Assembly (NCBI RefSeq): GCF_001421245.1
Contig: NZ_LMKE01000027.1
Coordinates: 17,741 to 81,740 of the forward strand
Source of the DNA: Sphingomonas sp. Leaf10
GTDB taxonomy: Bacteria > Pseudomonadota > Alphaproteobacteria > Sphingomonadales > Sphingomonadaceae
DNA: 64,000 bases
Direction: 5' to 3'
Numbering within the stretch: the first letter of the stretch is position 1; every line of letters starts with the position of its first letter. Below are positions 43,214 through 51,624 of this stretch, piece after piece. The position numbers and the translations under genes were made by a program. Below the pieces are notes generated by a model. The model ran no database searches. It saw nothing but the letters and a program-made list of their open reading frames with translations, and had not been told where the DNA came from.

Positions 43214-43665
43214 TGCGTCACCTTCGTCGCGCGGGCGGTGATGCCGTCATATTGCACGCGCCACGTCTGGTCCCCGCCGCTGATCGTCGCGCCCAGCGGT
43301 TGCCCGGTCCCGTCGACGCCGAGGATCACCGGCGGCGCGGTGTCGAGCGTCATCACCATGCCGCCGGGCAGGGTGTGGAACGCCAGCGGTCCTTCGGTCT
43401 GCGGGGTCAGCCCTTTCGCCCCGACGCGGGCAAAGCCATAGCCATGGGTTTCGGTGGTCAGCGCGATCAGCTGGTCGCCGAGCATCGCATCGTCGGCCGC
43501 CGCCTGCAGCCGCACGGCGAAGCGCCGTGCCTCCGCCTCGACGTTGGGCGCGCGGGTGGCGGCGCCGATGCCGAGGCTGACCGCCCCCGCCGCCACGCCG
43601 ATGATGGCGAGGACGATCAGCATCTCGATCAGGGTCATGCCGGATTGGGCATGCCCCTTCGTCAT
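43210..43665 (-). CDS. gspH: Type II secretion minor pseudopilin GspH
   Basis: A 151-residue pseudopilin. Leader MTKGHAQSG, then MTLIEMLIVLAIIGVAAGAV with Glu at mature position 5. The globular part (ARRFAVRLQAAADDAMLGDQ, HGYGFAR) fits GspH. The ATG at 43665 lies inside the terminal arm of the palindromic element at 43658-43757, so either the repeat supplied the start codon or it inserted exactly at it. Upstream in-frame sequence is the repeat and is not pseudopilin-like. Its TGA overlaps the gspI ATG. Confidence 0.9.
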   Translation of the reverse strand: MTKGHAQSGMTLIEMLIVLAIIGVAAGAVSLGIGAATRAPNVEAEARRFAVRLQAAADDAMLGDQLIALTTETHGYGFARVGAKGLTPQTEGPLAFHTLPGGMVMTLDTAPPVILGVDGTGQPLGATISGGDQTWRVQYDGITARATKVTQ

Positions 43666-43757
43666 TCCCGCGCAGGCGGGAATCCATTGCCGCCGATGGT
43701 CGCGATGGATTCGCGGCGTCGGCGTATATGGACCCCCGCCTGCGCGGGGGCGACGAA
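43658..43757. repeat. 100-bp REP-like palindromic element, family A copy 2
   Basis: Bounded by TTCGTC and GACGAA with internal hairpins CCCGCGCAGGCGGG and CCCCCGCCTGCGCGGGGG. Same length and ends as 27107-27206. It lies between gspG and gspH inside the operon; its left arm contains the gspH start codon. Confidence 0.75.
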
Positions 43758-43772
43758 AGAGCGTGCTGTCGC

Positions 43773-44258
43773 TCAGCGCGCCGTCCCGTCGATATCGGCG
43801 TCCAGCCCCTCGCCACCGGGCTTGCCGTCCTTGCCGAGCGACTTGATCGCAAAGCGCCCGCCGGTCGATTCGTAGACATAGGGATTGCCCCAAGGGTCCT
43901 GCGGCATTTGCGACAGATAGCCATCGGGCGGATAGGCGCCGGGAACGGGCGGCTGGGTCGGTTTCTCGACCAGCGCCTTCAGTCCCTGCGTCGTCGTCGG
44001 GTAGTCGCCATTGTCCAGTCGGTACATTTTCAGCGCGGCGGAGATCGATTTGATGTCGGTGCCGGCGGTCGTCACCCGCGCCTGATCGGGGCGGTTGATG
44101 ACGTTCGGCACGATCAGCGCCGCGACCAGCGCGATGATCGCCAGCACGACGATCATTTCGACCAATGTCAGCCCCGCCTCATGGGTTGGGACAGAAACCT
44201 TGCGGGCGGCGGGGTTCGCGGCCAAGGTGTCACGAAACTTTCGGAATAAGATGCGCAT
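43773..44258 (-). CDS. gspG: Type II secretion major pseudopilin
   Basis: A 161-residue major pseudopilin. The prepilin motif is HEAG|LTLVEMIVVLAIIALVAALI, followed by the GspG pattern: DIKSISAALKMYRLDNGDYPTTTQGLKALV, the calcium-loop region and DPWGNPYVY. The leader from the ATG at 44258 is 29 residues, longer than usual. A TTG at 44225 would shorten it to 18. It is first of the leftward operon. Its ATG is only 10 bp from the divergent gspL start. Confidence 0.95.
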   Translation of the reverse strand: MRILFRKFRDTLAANPAARKVSVPTHEAGLTLVEMIVVLAIIALVAALIVPNVINRPDQARVTTAGTDIKSISAALKMYRLDNGDYPTTTQGLKALVEKPTQPPVPGAYPPDGYLSQMPQDPWGNPYVYESTGGRFAIKSLGKDGKPGGEGLDADIDGTAR

Positions 44259-44268
44259 CAACGCCCCA

Positions 44269-45378
44269 ATGCGTCCACACGATGAAGCCATTGTGACAAT
44301 CGAACCCGCCCCCGCCGGTCCGGCCGCCGGCGTGTGGGCTGTCGCGGGCGGCAAAGCCATATTAGTCGATGCGACGGTCGCGGCAACAACCTTGCTCGTC
44401 CCGTCCGAATCGGTCCTTCTGCTCGCCGTCGACCTGCCGCTGCCGAACCGCGCGAAGCGGCTGGCGGCACTGCCCTTCGCGGTCGAGGACCGGATCGCCG
44501 ATCCGATCGACGCGGTCCACCTCGCGCTCGGCGATGCGATCGGCGACCGGCGTTATCTGGTCGCGGTGGTGCGGCACGGCGTCATGTCCGAATGGGTGGC
44601 GATCGCGGACGCCGCCGGGATCGGGGCGGCGGCGTTCGTGCCCGACGCGCTGATGCTGCCGGCACCGGTCGACGGGTGGAGCGTCGAGGTGAGCGGCGGA
44701 CGCGCGCTGGTCCGCGCCGCCGGCGGCACCGGCTTCGCCATCCCGCTGCCGATGCTGGTCGCCGCGTGGGAGGCGGCGGGGCGGCCGGTGGTGCAGGCAC
44801 TGGGCGAACCGCTGCCGGAGGCGATGGCGGGCGACGGTGCCGCCTTCCCACCCGCGCCTTTCAGCGACCGCATCGCTGCCGCGCCGATCGATCTGCGGCA
44901 AGGCGTATATGCCCGCCGCCGGACGGCGTGGCCGAGCACGACGCGCAAGGTGGCGATGATCCTTGGGTTGGCCGCGCTGGCGCATGGGGTGATCGCGGTC
45001 GCCGACACGCTGATGCTCGAGCGAATCGCCGCGCGGCGGCAGGCGGCGTTGCAGCAACTGGTGGCGACGACCGCGCCGTCGGTGCCGACTGGCGGCGATG
45101 ATTTCATGGTACGAGTCGCCGACTTGCTGCCGCGTCCGACCGGCAGCAACCGTTTCGTGCCGTTGCTGTCGCGCGTCGCAGGGGCGCTGTCGCCGATCGG
45201 CCCGGCATTGGTGGTCAACCGCATGGATTTCGAAGGAAATGCACTGACGCTCGACTGCCAGTCGCCCGAAACCGGCATGGCCGACCGGCTGCGCGCGGCA
45301 TTTTCGGCGGCGGGCGTCGCGGCACAGGTCAGCGCCGCGCCCGGCGGCACCCTGCGCATCGTGGCGCGCGGGGCATGA
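44269..45378 (+). CDS. gspL: Type II secretion inner-membrane protein GspL
   Basis: A 369-residue protein with a cytoplasmic actin-like domain (ESVLLLAVDLPLPNRAKRLAALPFAVEDRIADPID is the characteristic region), one membrane helix (VAMILGLAALAHGVIAV) and a periplasmic ferredoxin-like domain. It recruits GspE to the membrane. I chose the ATG at 44269 because earlier in-frame ATGs overlap gspG; a GTG at 44293 is also possible. There is almost no room for an upstream promoter outside gspG. It overlaps gspM by 4 nt. Confidence 0.88.
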   Translation: MRPHDEAIVTIEPAPAGPAAGVWAVAGGKAILVDATVAATTLLVPSESVLLLAVDLPLPNRAKRLAALPFAVEDRIADPIDAVHLALGDAIGDRRYLVAVVRHGVMSEWVAIADAAGIGAAAFVPDALMLPAPVDGWSVEVSGGRALVRAAGGTGFAIPLPMLVAAWEAAGRPVVQALGEPLPEAMAGDGAAFPPAPFSDRIAAAPIDLRQGVYARRRTAWPSTTRKVAMILGLAALAHGVIAVADTLMLERIAARRQAALQQLVATTAPSVPTGGDDFMVRVADLLPRPTGSNRFVPLLSRVAGALSPIGPALVVNRMDFEGNALTLDCQSPETGMADRLRAAFSAAGVAAQVSAAPGGTLRIVARGA

Positions 45379-45869
45379 TCGTCGTGCGGAAAATCGCCCG
45401 GATCGAGGCGGCCCTCGCCCGGTTCGACGGCTGGTGGCAGGGGTTGACCACGCGTGAGCGGGTGCTGGTCGGCGTGCTGGCGGCGCTGCTTGCCGGGGTG
45501 GTGCTGGTCTATGGCGTGGTCAAGCCGGTGCAGGCGGCAAGGGCACAGGCACGCGCCGATATCCGTCAGGCCGAGACGCTGATGGCCCGCGTACGCGCTG
45601 CCGGACGGCTCGACAGCGCGCCCCAGACGACCGCTGCCGGACCGCCGCAAAGCGTGATCGCGTCGGCCGCCGCCACCGCCGGGTTGCAGCCGACCGTGGC
45701 GGAGGCGAATGGCGGCGTCACCGCGACGCTGACCGACGCGCCCTATCCGGCGGTGGTGACGTGGCTAAGTTCGGTCGCATCGACCAGCACGATCGGCGTG
45801 CGGCGGGTGACGATGCAGCGGGGGGGCACCTCCGGCCGGGTCAATGCGACCGTGGAGTTCCAGCCGTGA
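45375..45869 (+). CDS. gspM: Type II secretion inner-membrane protein GspM
   Basis: A 164-residue protein. The N-terminal cytoplasmic part contains WWQGLTTRERVLVG, the typical GspM start, followed by a membrane helix (VLAALLAGVVLVYGVV) and a periplasmic domain ending VRRVTMQRGGTSGRVNATVEF. It partners GspL. Both ends overlap neighbours (ATGA with gspL, GTGA with gspE). Confidence 0.9.
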   Translation: MIVVRKIARIEAALARFDGWWQGLTTRERVLVGVLAALLAGVVLVYGVVKPVQAARAQARADIRQAETLMARVRAAGRLDSAPQTTAAGPPQSVIASAAATAGLQPTVAEANGGVTATLTDAPYPAVVTWLSSVASTSTIGVRRVTMQRGGTSGRVNATVEFQP

Positions 45870-47347
45870 CCGACACGCTGCTCCATGCCGAACCGGTCCG
45901 TCTGCCCTACGGCTATGCCCGCAAGGGCGGCGTGTTGATCCGGCTGGGCGCGCAAGGCATGGAATGTGTCCACCGCAGCGATGCGACGCTGGACGCGATG
46001 CTGGAGGTGCAGCGGGTCGCGCCGGGCATCCCGTTCGTGGCGCTGGACGACGCCGCGTTCGATGCCGCGTTGCAGGCCAGCTATGGCGGCAGCGCTTCGA
46101 CCGCTGCCGATATCGAACTCGCCGAAACCGATCTGGCGGCGTTGGCCGACAGCGCGGCGGCGGTCGACGACCTGCTCGACGCGCGCGACGATTCGCCGGT
46201 CATCCGCCTGATCAACGCGCTGCTGCTGGAGGCGATCAAGGAAGGCGCGTCCGACGTCCATGTCGAAACGCAGGAAAAGCGGCTGGTCGTCCGCTTCCGC
46301 ATCGATGGCGTCTTGCGCGACATCGTCGAGCCGCCGCGCGCGCTCGCGCCGCTGCTGGTCAGCCGGATCAAGGTCATGGCGAAGCTGGACATCGCCGAGC
46401 GCCGCACGCCGCAGGACGGGCGCGTGACGCTGCGCATCGGCGGGCATGATGTCGATGCGCGCGTATCGACCATGCCGACCCAGCATGGCGAGCGGGTGGT
46501 GCTGCGCCTGCTCGAACGCGGCGGCATGATGCTCGATCTGGCGGGCCTCGGCATGTCGGAGCGCGACGAAGCGGTGTTCGGGCGGTTGCTGGAGCGGCCG
46601 CACGGGCTGTTGCTGGTCACCGGGCCGACCGGTTCGGGCAAGACGACGACGCTCTATACCGCGCTGACCCGGCTGAACGATCGCCGTCGCAACGTGATGA
46701 CGGTCGAGGATCCGATCGAATATGAGCTGGCCGGCATCGCCCAGACGCAGGTCAATCCGCGCACCGACATGACCTTTGCGCGGGGACTGCGCGCGATTTT
46801 GCGGCAGGACCCCGACGTCATCATGGTCGGCGAAATCCGCGATCAGGAAACGGCGCAGACGGCGGTGCGATCGTCGATGACCGGGCATTTCGTGCTCTCC
46901 ACGCTGCACACCAACACCGCGATCGGATCGGTCACGCGGCTGATCGACATGGGGGTCGAACGCTATCTGCTGGCGCCGATGCTGGTCGGGCTGGTCGCAC
47001 AGCGGCTGGTGCGGCGGTTGTGTGTGCACTGCCGCTGGCAGGACCGCGCGACCGAGGCCGATAGCGTGCTGGTGGGCGGGGCGATCAAGCCGGGCAAGAA
47101 ATTGTGGCGCAAGGGCGGATGCGAGGCGTGCCACGACGAGGGCTATCGCGGACGCGCCGGATTGTACGAGGTCGTCGCCGTCGACGACCGGTTGCAGGCG
47201 ATGATCCATAATGGCGTGGCCGAGGCGGAGCTGGAGCGCGCGGCGCGGGTCGACAATCCGGCGCTGCTCGACGACGGGGTGGCGAAGGTGAAGGCCGGGG
47301 TGACGACGGTCGAGGAGGTCGCGCGGGTCGTGCGGGACGAGGGGTGA
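45866..47347 (+). CDS. gspE: Type II secretion ATPase
   Basis: A 493-residue hexameric cytoplasmic ATPase that powers pseudopilus assembly. It has Walker A GPTGSGKTTTLY, Asp box VMTVEDPIEYEL, Walker B RQDPDVIMVGEIRD, His box STLHTNTAIGSVTRL and the zinc-binding CVHC...CEAC pair in the C-terminal part. The start is a GTG at 45866 overlapping the gspM stop. The separation from gspF (169 bp) is filled by a palindromic repeat. Confidence 0.96.
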   Translation: MTDTLLHAEPVRLPYGYARKGGVLIRLGAQGMECVHRSDATLDAMLEVQRVAPGIPFVALDDAAFDAALQASYGGSASTAADIELAETDLAALADSAAAVDDLLDARDDSPVIRLINALLLEAIKEGASDVHVETQEKRLVVRFRIDGVLRDIVEPPRALAPLLVSRIKVMAKLDIAERRTPQDGRVTLRIGGHDVDARVSTMPTQHGERVVLRLLERGGMMLDLAGLGMSERDEAVFGRLLERPHGLLLVTGPTGSGKTTTLYTALTRLNDRRRNVMTVEDPIEYELAGIAQTQVNPRTDMTFARGLRAILRQDPDVIMVGEIRDQETAQTAVRSSMTGHFVLSTLHTNTAIGSVTRLIDMGVERYLLAPMLVGLVAQRLVRRLCVHCRWQDRATEADSVLVGGAIKPGKKLWRKGGCEACHDEGYRGRAGLYEVVAVDDRLQAMIHNGVAEAELERAARVDNPALLDDGVAKVKAGVTTVEEVARVVRDEG

Positions 47348-47367
47348 TTACCCTTTGTCCTAAATTC

Positions 47368-47490
47368 CTCCGTTCGGTTCGAGCAGCTTCGAGCTTGTCG
47401 AGAAGGGTCCGTCGAGAACTCCCGCCCAGCGGAACCCCGTTCTCGATACGCGCTCTCGACAAGCTCGATCGCTACTCGAACCGAACGGAG
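47368..47490. repeat. Palindromic element, family C, between gspE and gspF
   Basis: Ends CTCCGTTCGGTTCGAG and CTCGAACCGAACGGAG are exact inverted repeats, with inner arms GAGCTTGTCGAGAA/CTCTCGACAAGCTC. The same arms appear at 50095-50216 and, in variant form, at 49951-50064. It interrupts the gspL-M-E-F operon. Confidence 0.75.
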
Positions 47491-47516
47491 TGGGTTGGGT
47501 TGGGGTGGATGCTGCA

Positions 47517-48743
47517 ATGACCGCCTACACCTATCGCGCCGCGTCCCGCACCGGTGCGACCGTCAAGGGCGTGATCGAAGCCTCCAGCCCCGCCGCCGCG
47601 CGCGCCATGCTGCGCGAACGCGGCGAACTCCCGCTCTCGGTCGAGGAAGCCGCGGAACGCGGCCCCAAGCTCGGCAGCATCCAGCTTCCCCGCCTGTTCC
47701 GGCGCGGCGTGTCGGCCAAGGCGCTGGCGACGCTCACCCGACAGATCGCGACGCTGGTCGGATCGGACATCTCGATCGAGGAATCGCTGCGCATCGTCGC
47801 CGGGCAGGCGGACAATGCGGCGGTCAACGCGCTGCTGCTCGACGTGCGCGCCGCGATCCTCGACGGGCGCAGCTTCGCGCAGGGGCTGGCGCGGCATCCC
47901 AAGGCATTTCCCGAATTCTACCGCGCGTCGGTCGCGTCGGGGGAGCAATCGGGGCGGCTGCCCGACGTGCTCAACCACCTCGCCAATTTCGTCGAGACGC
48001 GGCAGGCCAATGGCCAGAAGATGCAGTTGGCGCTGCTCTATCCGGCGCTGCTGGCGACGGTCAGCTTCGGCATGATGGTGCTGTTGATGGTCTATGTCGT
48101 GCCCGACATCGTTCGCGTGTTCGTGTCGCGCGGGGCGGAATTGCCGTTTCTCACACGCGCGCTGATCGCGCTGTCGGCGTTCATCCAGAATTACGGGCTG
48201 GTCGTCGCGGTCGCGGCGCTGATCCTGTTCCTCGTCGGTGCGCGCTGGCTGAAAGTGCCGGGCAACCGGCTGGCGGTCGACCGGCGGCTGGCGACGCGCG
48301 CGCCGTTCCGTCGCTTTAGTCGCCAGCATAATGCCGCGCGCTTCGCCGGCAGCCTTGCGACATTGGTCGGCAGTGCGGTGCCGCTGGTCGAGGCGTTGCA
48401 CGCCGCCGCCGCCGTCACCCCCAACCGCTTCGTGCGCGACAAGGCGCTGACCGTCGCGGCGCGGGTGCGCGAGGGACTGTCGCTGCGTGCGGCGATGGCA
48501 GAGGCGGAAATCTTCCCCTCGATGCTGGTCGCGATCGTCGCGTCGGGCGAGACGTCGGGGCGGCTGGCGCCTGCGCTCGACCGGGCGTCGGGCGAACTGG
48601 AGCGCGAACTCGATGCACTGGTCGCGACGCTGGTCGCGCTGGTCGAGCCGATGGTGTTGTTGCTCATGGGCGGATTGGTGCTGATGATGGTGCTGGCGAT
48701 CCTGCTGCCGATCATCAACCTGAACAATCTGGTGCAGATTTAG
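47517..48743 (+). CDS. gspF: Type II secretion inner-membrane platform protein GspF
   Basis: A 408-residue polytopic protein. N-terminal MTAYTYRAASRTGATVKGVIE, then two repeated cytoplasmic domains separated by membrane helices (LLYPALLATVSFGMMVLLMV; VVAVAALILFLVGA; MVLLLMGGLVLMMVLAILLP), and the signatures GRSFAQGLARHPKAFP and VASGEQSGRL/VASGETSGRL. The ATG at 47517 is chosen because the residue pattern MTAYTYRA is the usual start. It ends the rightward operon. Confidence 0.95.
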   Translation: MTAYTYRAASRTGATVKGVIEASSPAAARAMLRERGELPLSVEEAAERGPKLGSIQLPRLFRRGVSAKALATLTRQIATLVGSDISIEESLRIVAGQADNAAVNALLLDVRAAILDGRSFAQGLARHPKAFPEFYRASVASGEQSGRLPDVLNHLANFVETRQANGQKMQLALLYPALLATVSFGMMVLLMVYVVPDIVRVFVSRGAELPFLTRALIALSAFIQNYGLVVAVAALILFLVGARWLKVPGNRLAVDRRLATRAPFRRFSRQHNAARFAGSLATLVGSAVPLVEALHAAAAVTPNRFVRDKALTVAARVREGLSLRAAMAEAEIFPSMLVAIVASGETSGRLAPALDRASGELERELDALVATLVALVEPMVLLLMGGLVLMMVLAILLPIINLNNLVQI

Positions 48744-48775
48744 GGCCGATCGACATTCGAAGATCCGTTCGACCT

Positions 48776-48882
48776 TTCCCCTCCCTGAAAGGGAGGGGTC
48801 GGGGGTGGGTTGGCCGGTTGGCGGGCGTGACCTTCCCTCGCGGGCCAACCCACCCCCAGCTCCTCCCTTTCAGGGAGGGGAG
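48776..48882. repeat. Palindromic element, family D
   Basis: A long nested hairpin: CCCCTCCCTGAAAGGGAGGGG with its counterpart near 48860-48880, and GGGGGTGGGTTGGCC pairing with GGCCAACCCACCCCC. It lies between gspF and glsA and may act as a terminator. It is preceded at 48744 by a copy of the GGCCGATCGACATTC arm seen after the GH125 gene. Confidence 0.7.
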
Positions 48883-49008
48883 TAACTTTGTTGCCCTGCG
48901 TTTGCATGTCGACCTGTTCTGAAGACCATATCTCCGCCTGCGCCGTGGTACGGTTCGAATCTTCGGTCCGCCATGCTATTGCAACCTGCCTCTTTCCAAG
49001 GAATTGCC

Positions 49009-49926
49009 ATGACCGACCTCGCCCGCATCGTCGCCGAGGTGACGGAGGAAATCACCGCCAACGCCGCCGAGATCGAGCGCGCGGCCGATGCGGGACACGA
49101 CTATCCGCCCGACTGGTTCGGCATGGCGGTGGCGACGCCCGATGGTGGCCTGTTCCACGGCGGATATTCCCACATCCGCTTCCCGCTGCAGAGCATCGCC
49201 AAGGTGTTCGCGCTCGAACTCGCGCTCGAGGCGTGCGGCGACAAGGTGTTCAAGCGGGTCGGCCGCGAGCCGTCGGGCGATCCGTTCAACTCGATCGTCG
49301 ACCTCGAACGCAACAAGGGCATCCCCCGCAACCCGTTCATCAACGCCGGGGCGCTGGTGGTGTGCGACATTCTGGTCGAGCATAAGGGCGACGATGCGTC
49401 GGCGCGCGCCGTGGTCGAATTCGTCCGCGAACAGGCGCGGCTGGCCGACGTCATCCTCAACGACGACGTGCTGGAAAGCGGGCGCAAGGGCGGCGATCTG
49501 AACCGCGCGATGATGAGCTTCGCCAAGCATCACGGCAATCTGCACTGTGATATCGACGAGGTGATGGAAGCCTATGTCCATCAATGCGCGATCGAGATCG
49601 ATGCGAAGTCGCTGGCCAGGACCGGCCTGTTCCTGACCCGCACCGCGCGGACCGGCGACGCGGAGGGCGACAAGCGGGCCAAGCGGACGCGGCGGTTGCT
49701 GTCGCTGATGACGACCAGCGGGCAATATGACGGGTCGGGCGACTTCGCCTATCGTGTCGGGTTGCCGGCCAAGAGCGGGGTAGGCGGCGGCATCCTCGCC
49801 ATCGTGCCACAGGTCGCGTCGATCGCGGTGTGGTCGAACAATCTCGACCGGCAGGGGAATTCGATCCTTGGCGTGCGCGCGCTGGAGTTGCTGGCGGACA
49901 AGGCGGATTGGTCGGTGTTCGGGTAG
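49009..49926 (+). CDS. glsA: Glutaminase A
   Basis: A 305-residue glutaminase that hydrolyses glutamine to glutamate and ammonia. The serine-lysine pair of this beta-lactamase-like fold is in PLQSIAKVF; NPFINAGALVVCD, DLNRAMMSFAKHHGN and AKSGVGGGILAIVP are family signatures. The ATG at 49009 has an AAGGA site; an earlier ATG at 48973 is less likely. No linked glutamate genes are nearby. Confidence 0.95.
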   Translation: MTDLARIVAEVTEEITANAAEIERAADAGHDYPPDWFGMAVATPDGGLFHGGYSHIRFPLQSIAKVFALELALEACGDKVFKRVGREPSGDPFNSIVDLERNKGIPRNPFINAGALVVCDILVEHKGDDASARAVVEFVREQARLADVILNDDVLESGRKGGDLNRAMMSFAKHHGNLHCDIDEVMEAYVHQCAIEIDAKSLARTGLFLTRTARTGDAEGDKRAKRTRRLLSLMTTSGQYDGSGDFAYRVGLPAKSGVGGGILAIVPQVASIAVWSNNLDRQGNSILGVRALELLADKADWSVFG

Positions 49927-49950
49927 GGTGGTCCTATCCGCACGCGCAAA

Positions 49951-50064
49951 CCGTTTGTGCTGAGTAGGGGCTGAGCTTGTCGAAGACCCGTATCGAAGCA
50001 TCTGCCCCAAGCGGTCCTTTGATACGCCCCTTCGACAAGCTCAGTGGCTACCCAGGATGAACGG
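49951..50064. repeat. Palindromic element, family C variant
   Basis: Inverted arms TGAGCTTGTCGAAG and CTTCGACAAGCTCA with imperfect outer ends (CCGTTTGTGCTG and AGGATGAACGG). With the element at 50095 it fills the 305-bp gap between glsA and the M20 peptidase gene, both of whose coding ends face it. Confidence 0.7.
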
Positions 50065-50094
50065 ATTGGAGGCGGTCTCGGCTACGCTCACACC

Positions 50095-50216
50095 CCCGTT
50101 CGCTTCGAGCGGAGGTTCGAGCTTGTCGAGAACCGTAGTCGAGAAGGGGGTGTCCCAAGCGACCCGTTCTCGACGGACGTTTCTCGACAAGCTCGAAACT
50201 GCTCGAACCAAACGGG
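50095..50216. repeat. Palindromic element, family C copy 2
   Basis: CCCGTTCGCTTCGAG opposite CTCGAACCAAACGGG, with inner arms GGTTCGAGCTTGTCGAGAA and TTCTCGACAAGCTCGAA. Near-identical inner arms to 47368-47490. Confidence 0.7.
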
Positions 50217-50231
50217 ATGGAAACGGGTAGG

Positions 50232-51560
50232 TCAGCTTCCCGAAGCCGGCCCCAGCAGATCCAGCACCGCCGCCGTCATCGCAATCGTCCCCGTCACGAT
50301 CGAAGGCTCCGGCGCGATCTTGAACAGCGGCGAGTGGTGCGACGGGACCGGCGGCCCGCCATTCTTCGCAGCGGTAATGTCCGCCATCGGCGTGCCGCCG
50401 ACCGCGAAATAATAGCCCTTCACCCGTGAATCGGGTTGGACCAGATAGGCGAAGTCCTCCGCGCCCATGCCGGTCTGTTCGAACGGCACGACGTTCTTCG
50501 GCCCCAGCGTGGTCGCCATGACGGCGTTGAGACGCCGGGCGAGCGGCGCGTCGTTGATCGTCGTCGGCGTGCCTTCGATCACCTTCACTACCGGCATCTT
50601 GTCGGCCGGCATGCCGTTCAGCGTGCCGATGCCGCCCGCAACGCGCTTGATTCCGTCGAGCAGCTGCTTGCGCGTGCCCTCGTCATTGGCGCGGACCGTC
50701 ACCTGCAATTTCGCCATGTCGGTGATGATGTTGTGCTTCAGCCCCGAATGGAACGATCCGACGGTGATGACGCCGGGGTCGAGCGGCTGGCGCTCGCGGC
50801 TGATCAGGCCCTGCAACGCGATCACCAGTTGCGACGCCATATAGACCGGGTCCTTGCCGGCATGCGGGCTGGCACCGTGCGCGCCGATACCCGGCACGTC
50901 GATATCGACCGAGTCCGACGACGAATATTGGATGCCCTCCGATGCCGACACCATGCCCGCCGGCAGCCCGGCCGCGACGTGGAAGGCCAGCGCATAGTCG
51001 GGCTTGGGGAAGCGGCTATAGAGCCCGTCGGCCAGCATCGCCTTCGCCCCGCCGACGCGTTCCTCGGCGGGCTGGACGATGAACACGATCGTGCCCTTCC
51101 ACCGGTCTTTCAGCGCGGCCAGCCGGCGGGCGGTACCTACCATCGCCGTGATGTGCGTGTCGTGGCCACAGGCGTGCATCACCGGTGCCTCGACCCCGTC
51201 GACGCCGACCTGCCGTGCCTTGCTGGCATTGGGCAGGCCCGATTTCTCCTCCACCGGCAGCCCGTCCATATCGGCGCGGACCAGCACGGTCGGCCCGGAC
51301 CCGTTCTTCAGCACGCCGACGACGCCGGTACCGCCGATGCCGGTGGTGACCTGCATGCCCGGCACGGCGCGCAGTTCGGTCGCCATGCGTTCGGCGGTCT
51401 TCACCTCCTTGAACGACAATTCGGGGTTGCGATGGAACCAGTCCCACATGCTTCCCAGCGACGCCTTGTAGTCGGCGCGGACGGCAGGTGCCCAATCGGG
51501 TTCGGCCATGGCCGGCGTCGCGGCGAACAGGCAGGCGGCGGTGGCGATCAGCTTGCGCAT
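50232..51560 (-). CDS. M20 family metallopeptidase/amidohydrolase, exported
   Basis: A 442-residue protein of the M20 (IAP/AmhX-type) amidohydrolase family. Signal peptide MRKLIATAACLFAATPAMA, then metal ligands in VMHACGHDTHITAM and FIVQPAEERVGG, the dimerisation-domain His in GAHGASPHAGKDP, and the final ligand region VPSHHSPLFK. It probably removes an acyl or amino-acid group from an amide in the periplasm; the substrate is not identifiable. The ATG at 51560 coincides with the signal peptide. It is transcribed separately from queA upstream, with a 64-bp gap. Confidence 0.9.
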   Translation of the reverse strand: MRKLIATAACLFAATPAMAEPDWAPAVRADYKASLGSMWDWFHRNPELSFKEVKTAERMATELRAVPGMQVTTGIGGTGVVGVLKNGSGPTVLVRADMDGLPVEEKSGLPNASKARQVGVDGVEAPVMHACGHDTHITAMVGTARRLAALKDRWKGTIVFIVQPAEERVGGAKAMLADGLYSRFPKPDYALAFHVAAGLPAGMVSASEGIQYSSSDSVDIDVPGIGAHGASPHAGKDPVYMASQLVIALQGLISRERQPLDPGVITVGSFHSGLKHNIITDMAKLQVTVRANDEGTRKQLLDGIKRVAGGIGTLNGMPADKMPVVKVIEGTPTTINDAPLARRLNAVMATTLGPKNVVPFEQTGMGAEDFAYLVQPDSRVKGYYFAVGGTPMADITAAKNGGPPVPSHHSPLFKIAPEPSIVTGTIAMTAAVLDLLGPASGS

Positions 51561-51624
51561 TGTCGAAGGTCCCCTTTGGGACACCAAGCTATCGGCTTTG
51601 GGGCGGGTGTCGAGGGGTTTCGGA

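Noticed and set aside
47368..50216. CRISPR array
   Set aside because: The repeated units are inverted hairpin elements at irregular distances, not short direct repeats with unique spacers, and there are no cas genes.
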